Positions 1 to 7,028 of a DNA stretch of 10,031 bases are shown one piece after another; within the stretch, counting starts at the first letter, position 1, and each line of letters begins with the position of its first letter. Origin of the DNA: Veillonellaceae bacterium (GTDB lineage: Bacteria > Bacillota > Negativicutes > Veillonellales > Veillonellaceae); the NCBI GenBank assembly GCA_900765165.1, contig CAAFQR010000078.1, positions 1-10,031 on the forward strand. The letters are read 5' to 3'. The notes below the pieces were generated by a model. That model did no database searches. It was given only the letters and a program-made list of their open reading frames with translations, and was not told where the DNA came from. A program made the translations under genes and the position numbers.

Positions 1-2142
1 CGTAGCGCCATCAAATTTGAACTTGCCCACCGTACCGGTCGTTGCTGTTACTGCATCAGCTGTGATGCCCGTATCTTTAATCTTCGTGCTACCTACATTT
101 AACTGCTTCGTAGTACCCGTTAAGTCGAGACCATTCGTACCAGCGGTTAAGCCAATTGCAGAAGTACCGGAGCCTAAGGTTAAAGAGCCAGCTGCCGTAA
201 TATTACCACTCGTATCTACGGCGAACTTGTTATTCGTGAAGGCAATGCCTGTATTCTGATTTACCGTCAAGAGGCCTTCAATCGTCGTTGTATACGTAGA
301 AGTAGACGATCTGCTAATACCGGCTGTATTGCTATGATCCGTCATTAAAGCCGCAACTGCTATGGAGTTATTCGGATTAGCACCATCAATTAACGTTGTC
401 GTCTGTACCGACGGTGCCGTTACTTTACCGTTGCTATCAATACCATAGTCAGTAGCGCCAATCTTCAAAGAGTTAACCGTCGTATTACCGGAAGTATCTA
501 CTGCATAACCAGTGCTACTGAATGCGTTGGTAGAACCGCCAACCGTAGCTGTACCAAGCGTCAATCCTGCAGCCGCACTACCGCTAACTGCTACACCATC
601 GATACCGGTAATGCCGGTTAACGTGCCATCTGTGCCAACAGCTACGTTATCACCAACCAGCAATTTGCCGTTTGTCGGTGTAACCTTTAAGCCGCTAGCC
701 GAATCTTTAAGCGTCGAAGCACCAACGGTTAAGGTATCCGTAACTTTTAAATTATCTGCCGTAGTACCGGTACTTGTTACTTGTAAGCCCTGTACATCGA
801 GGCTTTGTCCGCTAATACCATTAAGTGTTGCATTGCCAGATGCGTCAATCGTATAGGTACCACCATCAATGGTTACCGATTTCAACGTTGCGTCGCCAGC
901 ATTCGTAATACGAGTTGTACCGTTTACCTTTAACGATTCAACATCGGTATTGCCCGCAGTATCAACGGTGAAGCCTGTGCTGCTAAACGGATTCGTGCCA
1001 CCTACGCTAGCATTGCCGCCAAACGTAAGGCCGGTAGTCGTAGCACCCGTTACAGTAATATCATTGATTTTAGCAGTTTTAACATTGCCGTTAGTGCCGG
1101 TGTTAATTTCACCGGATTTAACGGTGGTGCTACCTACAATAAAGGTCTTGTCACTACCAATAGATAAACCAGTAGCATCCGACGTTAAGGTCGTCACATT
1201 ACCACCAGTACCTAAGGTTAAGGAACCGGTTGCTGTAATGTTGCCTTTCGACGTAACATTGCCGTTAGAATCAACACCGAAGTTACCATTAACTAAACCA
1301 AAACCGGAATCCTGCGTTACCGACAATGTGTTTTCAATTTTTGTGGTCGTACCATCACGCGTAATACCTGCTATATTGCCATGATCCGCAATGAGATTTG
1401 CTACGGTAACGGAAGATGGCGTAGCCGAAGCTCCATCAATTAAGTTCGTAGCCTTAAGATTTGTTGCCGAAACAGTACCTGCACCGGCATCGATATTTTT
1501 GCCGTTGGTCGTAATGCCGGAAGTGCTATCAAAAGTCATACCAGCAATCGAACCAGCCGATGCTTTAATACCATCACTGGTAAGCTGATTAGTATTCGAT
1601 ACGACAAATCCGTTTGTCGATTTAATAGCATTACTGGATACCAAGTTCGTGCCGTCTGAGCTTAACGTTACCAAACCGGAACCAATAGCGCCGTTACCGA
1701 GAGACAGTGTACCAGCCGTTGTGATATTACCGGAAGTACTTTCAATCTTAGCTTTTTGAGTGCCTAAATTTGTTTCGCTAGTTGCACCCGTACCAACTGT
1801 CAAACCAGCTGTAGTCAACTGTCCATAATTTTCAGTCGTACCGGCCCGGAAGCCATCCTGTTGTACATAAGCAGAGTTGTCGCCTACTTTAATGCCCGTT
1901 GCCGTGAAATAAATCGGTACGTTGCTTTCAGCTGCTTGGAATTTTGCTGTATTAGCAGTGCTGTCTACCTTAAATAAACCTTCAATCGTAGTAGCTGTGC
2001 CTGCACGCGAAATACCTGCTGTATTTGTTACGGTGTTTTGAATATCCGTTACATTCGTACCGTTAAGGGTAACTAAGCCTGTAAGTGCACCATCCGTTAA
2101 GCTTGCCGTACCATTGGATAATGTTTTGCCACTAGCAATGTT

Positions 2143-2214
2143 TACACCGTTATTAAATGTAGCACCACCATTAAATGTAGCACCACCACTAAAGTTAGCA
2201 TCAGTACCAAATGT
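2143..2214 (-). repeat. 18-base tandem repeats encoding a six-residue FNGGAT-type repeat
   Basis: Units of 18 bases follow one another; those at 2161-2178 and 2179-2196 differ by two bases, and diverged units flank them. In the adhesin frame they encode a short NFSGGATFNGGATFNNG series. This is a small tandem amplification within the passenger and could vary in copy number. Confidence 0.7.
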
Positions 2215-3006
2215 AAGACCACCTGTTGCACTAATCGAGCCACCGGAAAGCGTTACGCCACCAATCGTGCCGGAGGTTGCTGAAATACTATTGCCCGTAA
2301 TAGCACCGGTTACCAACAGGTCACCATCTACGTGCGTACCAGCAGCATCGTGCGTAATAGCCGTTGTCTTGTCTTCTACCGTGGTAACTCTATCTGGTAA
2401 ATTCGTCAAGGTTTCCGCCGACACACCATTGAGAGATGTTACACCAGTCACAGCACCTTGGTTCATAGTAACACCGTCTACGGTTGTGCCTGTGCCTACA
2501 ACATACGAAATACCAGTTGTCTTAGTTACAGCACCTTGGATATCTGTTACATTCGTACCATTGATTTGGGCTAAATTTGTAAATTTACCACCAGTTAACT
2601 GTGCGGTGCCATCACTGATAGTTGTGCCTTGAACTGTTGTACCTTGGACTTTACCAGTTGTAGTAATATCATCTGTTACCGTTAATTTACCTGCTACCGA
2701 TGTAGTAGTAGTACCACTATGATACGATAACCCAGTTGTTTTAGTTACAGCATCTTTAATATCTTGTACAGATGTATTATTAATGCTATTTAATCCTGTA
2801 ATATTACCACTACTTAACGTTGCTGTACCATCACTTAAAGATGCACCTTTAATAGCACCACTAGCTGTTAAAGTACCTCCAGAAGTCCAGGTATTTCCAT
2901 TACTTACCTTTAATTCGCTACCAGTCAAATGATAAGCATTACCAGCACCCTGGAAACCTGTAGTTGAAGTGACTAAGTTACCGGAAACCGTACCGGTCGT
3001 AGCAGT

Positions 3007-3156
3007 AATGTTACCGTTAGTAGTAGAGATATTACCAGTAGCCGATAAAGTAGCACCAGAAACAGTACCGGACGCTGATACATTCACACCGGAGATATTA
3101 CCGCTAGTAGTAGAAATGTTACCGGTAGCCGATAAGCTTGCACCAGAAATAGCGCC
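3007..3156 (-). repeat. Two direct repeats of about 63 bases, 87 bases apart, inside the adhesin
   Basis: Positions 3007-3069 and 3094-3156 are near-identical in codon order. They encode GxxSGAxLSATGNIST-like segments separated by a 24-base unit. The 29-codon period fits a beta-repeat unit of an autotransporter stalk or head and suggests duplication within the gene. Such repeats are a substrate for recombination that changes passenger length. Confidence 0.7.
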
Positions 3157-3492
3157 AGAAGCCTTTAATTCACCAGCCGAAGACCATGTATTATTGTCCC
3201 CCACCTTCAAACCAGTACTCATTAAATGGAAACTGTCATCAGCATTGCTAAAACTAAGAGCCTTTACATTACCATGAGAATCTACTGAGAAGTCAGTACT
3301 ACTAAAAGGATTAGTTCCGCCGACAGTAGCATTACCGCCAAAAGTTAAACCACCATTACTTTCTACACTAGCACCAACAATTATTCCATCAATGGCTGAT
3401 AAACCAGTAATAGCACCATTCTGTAACGTTGCCGTACCATCAGTAATTGAAGTACCTTTTACTTCGCCCGTAGACGTTAAGTTACCTGCTAC

Positions 3493-3495
3493 CTA
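3493..3495 (-). other. In-frame amber (TAG) codon breaking the adhesin frame
   Basis: The plus strand reads CTA here, so the minus-strand codon is TAG, the 141st codon of the adhesin. The residues before it (RNASNAL) and after it (VAGNLTSTGEV) read as one continuous passenger segment, and the frame does not shift. A single base change from CAG (Gln) or AAG (Lys) would restore the frame. No other stop occurs in this frame between here and position 1. Confidence 0.9.
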
Positions 3496-3915
3496 CAAAG
3501 CATTACTAGCATTCCTCGTTACCTGGATGTCGCCAATCGTCAAGCCGTTTTGGAATTTAGCAGCACTGGCATCTGTACCTTGGACCACCATACTAGAAAT
3601 GTTGCTTAAAGTAGTTGCACCATCAATGGTAGTAACGCCATTAATATTAACTGTATGGTTTAAAGATGTTGGACCGCTAACAGTCAGACTATGGCCGTTA
3701 ATAATACTAACATCATAATCCATATCCGTTGCCATCACGCCAGTGCCCAAGCTGGACAAAAGACCAATGGCTGCTGTTGCTGCTATTGTTGCACGAACAC
3801 GGCTACCAACACGGGATCTCTGCGTAGATCCATGACTATGCGTTTTAGCTAATTCCGAAACCGCGACGTAACAACCACGTGTTTTGCTCCATATAACCTT
3901 AAATATTCGGTTCAT
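3493..3915 (-). CDS. N-terminal export-signal piece of trimeric autotransporter adhesin, ended by an amber codon
   Basis: This 140-residue product is the front end of a trimeric autotransporter (type Vc secretion) adhesin, a surface protein crossing inner and outer membranes. Residues 1-24 (MNRIFKVIWSKTRGCYVAVS...) are a clear extended signal peptide region (ESPR). A basic stretch follows (about 28-41, with several Arg), then a hydrophobic core at about 42-59 and a likely signal peptidase site after Ala62 (GVMA|TD). Residues 65-140 start the passenger, rich in Thr, Ser, Asn and Gly with short beta repeats (INGVTTIDGATTLSN). The start is supported by a GGGGGG run at 3922-3927, six bases upstream of the ATG. 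Translation stops at TAG 3493-3495, although the same frame continues as adhesin passenger. On its own this piece would be a secreted fragment without an anchor. The family call is firm; whether the stop is real in the living strain is not. Confidence 0.85.
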   Translation of the reverse strand: MNRIFKVIWSKTRGCYVAVSELAKTHSHGSTQRSRVGSRVRATIAATAAIGLLSSLGTGVMATDMDYDVSIINGHSLTVSGPTSLNHTVNINGVTTIDGATTLSNISSMVVQGTDASAAKFQNGLTIGDIQVTRNASNAL

Positions 3916-3921
3916 GATTTG

Positions 3922-3927
3922 CCCCCC
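3922..3927 (-). promoter_or_regulatory. Ribosome binding site of the adhesin
   Basis: A run of six G residues on the minus strand lies six bases before the ATG at 3913-3915. It fixes the ESPR Met as the start. Confidence 0.6.
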
Positions 3928-4068
3928 GTTCTTTCCTATAAGGTATTATTTACAGTTTAATAGGAACTGAGTAATTTTTCCTCCTTCCACACAGTGTCCT
4001 AAATCTTGTATCTACACCGATACAACAACTACACCTAATTAATAATTCCACAATCATAAGTCAACACA

Positions 4069-4074
4069 ATTATA
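4069..4074 (-). promoter_or_regulatory. Candidate -10 box for the adhesin promoter
   Basis: On the minus strand this reads TATAAT exactly. No good -35 hexamer lies 16-18 bases upstream; that space is filled by the AT palindrome at 4083-4102. Transcription from here would give a leader of roughly 145 bases before the adhesin start. An alternative TTGACT -35-like hexamer lies at 4059-4064 on the same strand, but its -10 partner is poor. Consensus match only. Confidence 0.35.
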
Positions 4075-4082
4075 CATAGGAT

Positions 4083-4102
4083 GTTTTTAAAATTTTAAAA
4101 AC
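4083..4102. promoter_or_regulatory. 20-bp perfect AT-rich palindrome, possible operator
   Basis: GTTTTTAAAATTTTAAAAAC is identical to its own reverse complement. It covers the position where the -35 box of the candidate adhesin promoter should be, so a protein bound here could block or replace -35 recognition. It matches no operator I recognise, and simple AT-richness makes chance palindromes more likely here. Confidence 0.35.
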
Positions 4103-4162
4103 CCTAAAAAATACACCAAAAACAACAACATGTAATCACAAACCATCAAATAGGATAACTAC

Positions 4163-4195
4163 AGACTTCCCTCTAATATATATAGGAATTAGTCT
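4163..4195. promoter_or_regulatory. 33-bp inverted-repeat element, copy 1
   Basis: AGACT and AGTCT enclose 23 bases; the inverted repeat extends to ACAGACT/AGTCTGT (4161-4167 and 4191-4197). It is preceded by CTACAGACT at 4159-4167. The core is AT-rich and contains TATAGGAA. A second element with the same arms and the same 23-base spacing starts 79 bases downstream. This may be a binding site for a dimeric regulator, possibly the adjacent PRD protein, but no known operator matches. Confidence 0.4.
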
Positions 4196-4241
4196 GTTAG
4201 CCCACACATTTTTACCATACGAGTACTATTTACACAGCTAC

Positions 4242-4274
4242 AGACTATCTCTTCTATATTTTTATAGGAAGTCT
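4242..4274. promoter_or_regulatory. 33-bp inverted-repeat element, copy 2
   Basis: The arms AGACT/AGTCT again enclose exactly 23 bases, and the left arm is again preceded by CTAC (CTACAGACT at 4238-4246). The core differs from copy 1 except for TATAGGAA. Conservation of arms and spacing with a diverged core is typical of a protein-binding site rather than a simple duplication. Confidence 0.4.
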
Positions 4275-4516
4275 ATAATTATTTCAACATAAGTATAACT
4301 CAAAAATTTATTAAATTCAAGGCATTTTTCACTTATCTGAATATATATTTTGCAATTTCTACATAATAATACAATATAAACTATAGAATCCGCACTGGTA
4401 CCAGGCATTTTATTTCATAGGATAGGATATTGTTACATTAAATTTACGTTAATTAGGGCACTTTTGTCACAAAGTACTTTACAAAGGTTCTTCTGTTACT
4501 CTATTCTTTAATTAGA

Positions 4517-4522
4517 TATAAT
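4517..4522 (+). promoter_or_regulatory. -10 box of the PTS regulator promoter
   Basis: A perfect TATAAT lies 19 bases before the regulator ATG. The expected -35 position (about 4493-4499) holds no good TTGACA match, which would suit an activator-dependent promoter. Just upstream are a CTTTTGTCACAAAG inverted repeat (4461-4474) and the palindrome AAAGTACTTT (4471-4480), centred near -53 from the presumed start of transcription. The leader would be only about a dozen bases, leaving no room for a transcribed antiterminator hairpin. Confidence 0.5.
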
Positions 4523-4541
4523 CAAAGTGTGAGGTGATTCT

Positions 4542-6647
4542 ATGTGGAATCAGAAGTCGCTAGAGTTACTGGACTTACTGTTAGAACAAGACGATTTTGT
4601 CACTTTAGCGTTTTTAGGTCAGCACGCAGGCATTAGCCCGCGCAGTGTGCGGTACTGGTTGGATCGGCTGGACGAAGGACTTATTTCATTTCACTTACCC
4701 CCTATCGAGCGCAAGCGGAGTCACGGCATTCGTTACTCGCTTACGCCTGATGAGCTTATCCGTTTACGTCGTCACATTACCGTATCCGAGCGCATTGCCT
4801 ATGGCTTGTCGGCGGAGGAGCGCAGCGATGCGTTGCTCAGTCTCCTGTTGAGCAATCCGTCGTACGTGACGCTACAGTGGTTGGCCGAGCAGTTGGACGT
4901 GAGTCGCACCACGGTGGTGTCAGATATTCAGCGGTTGCGCCAGACACTGACTGACGCGGGCTTGCGCATTCGCGGCAAGGCGAATCACGGCATTCGGCTG
5001 GTTGGCGAGGAACGAGCCCTACGGCGCTGTGCCCTCTCCCTCTTTCGCCGTTCTGTGTCACGCGACGGAGAAATAACGCCGCGCACCTTAACGGCGGTCA
5101 CGACGGTGATCACGGATGCATTGCCGGCGGCCGGTGGTGCGCTGGCGTCTACCGATGTGAGCTTTATCGAAGAATGCGTGTCAGAAGCAGAAAAACAACT
5201 GGAAACGTCGTTTTCCGACGAGTCGTTCTACTCGCTGACCACGCATATTGCAGTGGCACTACAGCGTATTGAACAAGGCAATGAAATTCATTTGCCCGAT
5301 GCGGAGTTAGACAGTTATCGCACGACGCCGGAATTCTTAGCAGCATCGGCCATTGCCGGGCGCTTAGAGGAAAAGTATGGCTTTCCCATTCCATACACGG
5401 AGATTGGGTATATGACTATCCACTTGCTGAGCGCTACGGTGCATCGCTTGAAACCGGCTGATGCGGCCGATTTGCGGTTGCAGGTCATAACGCATCAGTT
5501 CATGCAAGACGTGGCCACATCGCTTACGATTCCCGAATTACTCACCGATGAGCAGTTATTTCAGGGGCTATACGACCATTTGAAGCCGGCGTTGTATCGC
5601 TTGCGCAATAATATTCAGGTGGCCAATCCGATTTTAGATTGCATCAAGCGCGAGTACGGTATCGTATTCGCCGCCGTTGCCAAAGGGCTCGCCCCTATCG
5701 CCGGCGCTTACGGCAAGGTGTTTGGTGATGCGGAGATTGGCTATTTAGCCCTTCACGTCAGTGCCGCCGTTGAACGATTGCGCACGGAGTTTGGTCGGTA
5801 TCGCCGAGTACTGGTGGTCTGTGGTTCCGGCATTGGCACGGCGAGTCTCCTCTCGGCCAAGCTTCGCCAGCATTTTGCCATTCAGATTGCAGCGGTTACG
5901 GCGAAGCGCCGTTTTAAGGAGCTAGTGGCTTCCGTTAAGCCTGACATAATCGTCAGCACCGTGCCGTTAACGCACGAAGCGCTACCAGTGTTAGTGGTCC
6001 ATCCGTTACTGACAGAGACGGATTTGCAAACGCTGCAAGGCTACCTGCCACCGTACCGGAGCTTGCCGGCGACGCTTATTTCACAGGTGGTAACGGTCAT
6101 GCAGCACCACGGCACCATTCACGACGAACCGGCATTGCGCCGCGAATTAGCTACTCTATTGAACGTTAATCCTACGTTAGTGACGCAAGGAGGTGAAATC
6201 CTTATGCTACGAGATTTATTGACACCCAAGGCGGTCCGCGTCCAGGTCCACGCCAATAACTGGGAGGATGTGGTCCGCATCGGCGGCCAGGTCATGGTGG
6301 ATAACGGCCTCGTCACCCCGGGCTATATCGACGCCATGGTGAAAACGGTTACCGAAATGGGCCCGTACATCGTCATCGCGCCCGGCATTGCTATGCCCCA
6401 CGCGCGCCCCGAAGACGGTGCGTTACAGGTAGGCGTTACCGTTGTAGCCTTAGCGGAACCGGTGAACTTCGGCAATGCGGAGAATGACCCGGTTTCGGTG
6501 GCAGTGTTCCTCTGCGCGGTGGACAAAACAGCGCATTTACAGGTCTTATCCGATTTGATGGGCCTTTTCGAGGACGAACACTTTGTGGACGTGGCCAGCA
6601 AGGCCCAAAGTGATGAAGAATTGTATCAATATATTATGGAGTTGTAA
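4542..6647 (+). CDS. PRD-domain PTS transcriptional regulator with IIB-like and EIIA domains
   Basis: This 701-residue cytoplasmic regulator has the MtlR/LicR-type layout. HTH domains lie at about 5-65 (GISPRSVRYWLDRL) and 90-150 (LDVSRTTVVSDIQRL). PRD1 at about 205-305 has His235 (THIAVAL) and His294 (TIHLLSA). PRD2 at about 315-415 has His346 (YDHLKPAL) and His405 (ALHVSAA). A galactitol-like IIB domain at about 420-500 has Cys427 (VVCGSGIGTA), and an EIIA domain at 555-701 has His620 (AMPHARPEDG) and His665. In this family, phosphorylation of these residues by HPr and the EII proteins sets DNA-binding activity according to substrate supply. GAGGTG at 4531-4536 supports the start. It heads a same-strand locus with IIB, IIC and a kinase, 77 bases before IIB, and so probably controls them. 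All expected His and Cys sites are present. Confidence 0.93.
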   Translation: MWNQKSLELLDLLLEQDDFVTLAFLGQHAGISPRSVRYWLDRLDEGLISFHLPPIERKRSHGIRYSLTPDELIRLRRHITVSERIAYGLSAEERSDALLSLLLSNPSYVTLQWLAEQLDVSRTTVVSDIQRLRQTLTDAGLRIRGKANHGIRLVGEERALRRCALSLFRRSVSRDGEITPRTLTAVTTVITDALPAAGGALASTDVSFIEECVSEAEKQLETSFSDESFYSLTTHIAVALQRIEQGNEIHLPDAELDSYRTTPEFLAASAIAGRLEEKYGFPIPYTEIGYMTIHLLSATVHRLKPADAADLRLQVITHQFMQDVATSLTIPELLTDEQLFQGLYDHLKPALYRLRNNIQVANPILDCIKREYGIVFAAVAKGLAPIAGAYGKVFGDAEIGYLALHVSAAVERLRTEFGRYRRVLVVCGSGIGTASLLSAKLRQHFAIQIAAVTAKRRFKELVASVKPDIIVSTVPLTHEALPVLVVHPLLTETDLQTLQGYLPPYRSLPATLISQVVTVMQHHGTIHDEPALRRELATLLNVNPTLVTQGGEILMLRDLLTPKAVRVQVHANNWEDVVRIGGQVMVDNGLVTPGYIDAMVKTVTEMGPYIVIAPGIAMPHARPEDGALQVGVTVVALAEPVNFGNAENDPVSVAVFLCAVDKTAHLQVLSDLMGLFEDEHFVDVASKAQSDEELYQYIMEL
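6187..6206 (+). promoter_or_regulatory. Internal ribosome binding site and in-frame ATG within the regulator gene
   Basis: AAGGAGGTGA at 6187-6196 is an almost perfect anti-16S match, seven bases before ATG 6204-6206. The ATG is codon 555 of the regulator, in frame. The Shine-Dalgarno sequence is stronger than the regulator's own (GAGGTG). It lies in the linker coding QGGEIL, directly before the EIIA domain. Confidence 0.6.
6204..6647 (+). CDS. Nested free-standing EIIA protein, UlaC-like, translated from inside the regulator gene
   Basis: Starting at the internal ATG, the last 147 codons of the regulator encode a complete EIIA of the mannitol/fructose/ascorbate fold, close to the usual length of about 150 residues. 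It begins MLRDLLTPKAVRVQ, which resembles the start of stand-alone UlaC proteins, and has the active His66 in GIAMPHARPEDG and a second conserved His111 in DKTAHLQVL. Its role would be to take phosphate from HPr and pass it to Cys8 of the IIB protein encoded 77 bases downstream. The locus has no other EIIA gene. The domain identity is firm; separate translation is inferred from the ribosome binding site and domain border. The alternative is that only the fused domain exists, as a sensor or as the phosphate donor itself. Confidence 0.55.
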   Translation: MLRDLLTPKAVRVQVHANNWEDVVRIGGQVMVDNGLVTPGYIDAMVKTVTEMGPYIVIAPGIAMPHARPEDGALQVGVTVVALAEPVNFGNAENDPVSVAVFLCAVDKTAHLQVLSDLMGLFEDEHFVDVASKAQSDEELYQYIMEL

Positions 6648-6711
6648 TCGTCTTGGCGACGCTATGGCTCGCTAGATGGGTAGCTTTTGTTAGCATGTAT
6701 TGAGTCAGTAT

Positions 6712-6718
6712 GGGAGGG
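6712..6718 (+). promoter_or_regulatory. Ribosome binding site that decides the IIB start
   Basis: GGGAGGG lies six bases before ATG 6725-6727. It overlaps the earlier in-frame ATG at 6710, which has no binding site of its own, so 6725 is the likely start. Confidence 0.65.
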
Positions 6719-6724
6719 TTTACT

Positions 6725-7006
6725 ATGTTGAAGATTATCACGGTTTGTGGCAACGGTATTGGCAGTAGCTTGATGCTTAAAATGAAAATCGAAGAGATTT
6801 GCGCGGAAAATAACATCCAGGCTGATGTGGAGTCTATCGATTTCAACGCGGCGCAGGGCAAGCAGGCGGATTTGATCGTCACGGTTAAGGAGTTGGCGTC
6901 TGAGTTCGAAGGCCGCGAGGTAGCCGTTGTGCGCAGTTACATCAATAAGAAGAAGATTGCTGATGATATCTTGGAAGTTCTGAAAGCCAAAGCTGCTAAT
7001 GCATAA
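6725..7006 (+). CDS. ulaB: PTS ascorbate-family IIB component
   Basis: This 93-residue cytoplasmic IIB protein takes phosphate from EIIA on a cysteine and passes it to the sugar during uptake by IIC. It opens MLKIITVCGNGIGSSLMLKM, the phosphocysteine loop of the lactose/ascorbate IIB fold with Cys8 as the active residue, followed by alternating helices and strands ending in a Lys/Ala-rich helix. Length is close to UlaB/SgaB proteins (about 100). The start chosen here uses GGGAGGG at 6712-6718; an upstream ATG at 6710 would add MGGFT and overlaps that site. The gene lies 77 bases after the regulator and 22 bases before the IIC gene, so the three are probably cotranscribed. The family is clear. 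The substrate is not, because Ula-type transporters without the ascorbate catabolic genes may carry other sugars. Confidence 0.9.
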   Translation: MLKIITVCGNGIGSSLMLKMKIEEICAENNIQADVESIDFNAAQGKQADLIVTVKELASEFEGREVAVVRSYINKKKIADDILEVLKAKAANA

Positions 7007-7028
7007 TTAGAAACGGAGGTGTCGGATT

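Larger units (their letters stand above)
1..3492 (-). pseudogene. Passenger of the same trimeric autotransporter adhesin, in frame after the stop, runs off the left edge
   Basis: Reading on from the amber codon in the same frame gives 1,164 codons without a stop. They are rich in Gly, Thr, Ser, Asn, Ala and Val, as in the passenger stalks and heads of YadA/Hia-like adhesins. Recurrent modules are visible. SDGTAxL...xITGL occurs near 3435, 2825, 2607 and 2110. IQxAVTKTTGISY-type segments occur near 2740 and 2510. FGGNATVGGTNPFSST-type segments have their FSST near 3304, 985 and 520. A longer module (LIDGA...DHxNxAGI.R...IE..L.V) recurs about 1,041 bases apart (DH codons at 1381-1386 and 340-345). 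The C-terminal beta-barrel anchor is not in the window. The first in-frame ATG after the stop is at 3220-3222 and has no signal peptide after it, so this part could not be exported unless the stop is read through or is a sequence error. Confidence 0.8.
3916..4541. other. AT-rich divergent control region without genes
   Basis: These 626 bases separate the leftward adhesin from the rightward PTS regulator. I see no plausible coding frame on either strand; the stretch is very AT-rich compared with both neighbours. It contains a TATAAT promoter next to the regulator, a TATAAT candidate for the adhesin, a 20-bp palindrome at 4083-4102, paired 33-bp inverted-repeat elements at 4163-4195 and 4242-4274, an inverted repeat TTCCTAT/ATAGGAA at 3933-3966, and seven ATAGGA hexamers on the plus strand. 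The amount of candidate regulatory structure suggests that one or both flanking genes are tightly controlled from here. Confidence 0.75.

Noticed and set aside
2143..2214. Short regularly spaced repeats as a CRISPR array
   Set aside because: The 18-base units are contiguous without unique spacers, lie in the adhesin frame and encode a regular peptide repeat.
17..3718. Many plus-strand open frames rich in Val, Pro, Leu and Ala across the left third
   Set aside because: They are the antisense shadow of the adhesin: its Gly/Thr/Asn-rich repeats read in reverse. They lack ribosome binding sites and any recognisable domain.
3980..3986. A strong Shine-Dalgarno-like AAGGAGG on the minus strand upstream of the adhesin
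   Set aside because: No ATG, GTG or TTG follows at a usable distance, and no open frame starts there. Possibly a decayed leader peptide, but unsupported.
4517..4544. An antiterminator (RAT) hairpin before the regulator, as in BglG-controlled operons
   Set aside because: The presumed leader from the TATAAT promoter is only about a dozen bases, and the protein has HTH DNA-binding domains rather than an RNA-binding CAT domain.
4837..5061. Minus-strand open frames inside the regulator, permease and kinase genes
   Set aside because: They are antisense shadows of strongly supported genes, without ribosome binding sites or recognisable domains.
6710..7006. Earlier ATG at 6710 as the IIB start
   Set aside because: It would add MGGFT, it overlaps the GGGAGGG ribosome binding site of the ATG at 6725, and IIB proteins start directly with the first beta strand (MLKIITVCG).
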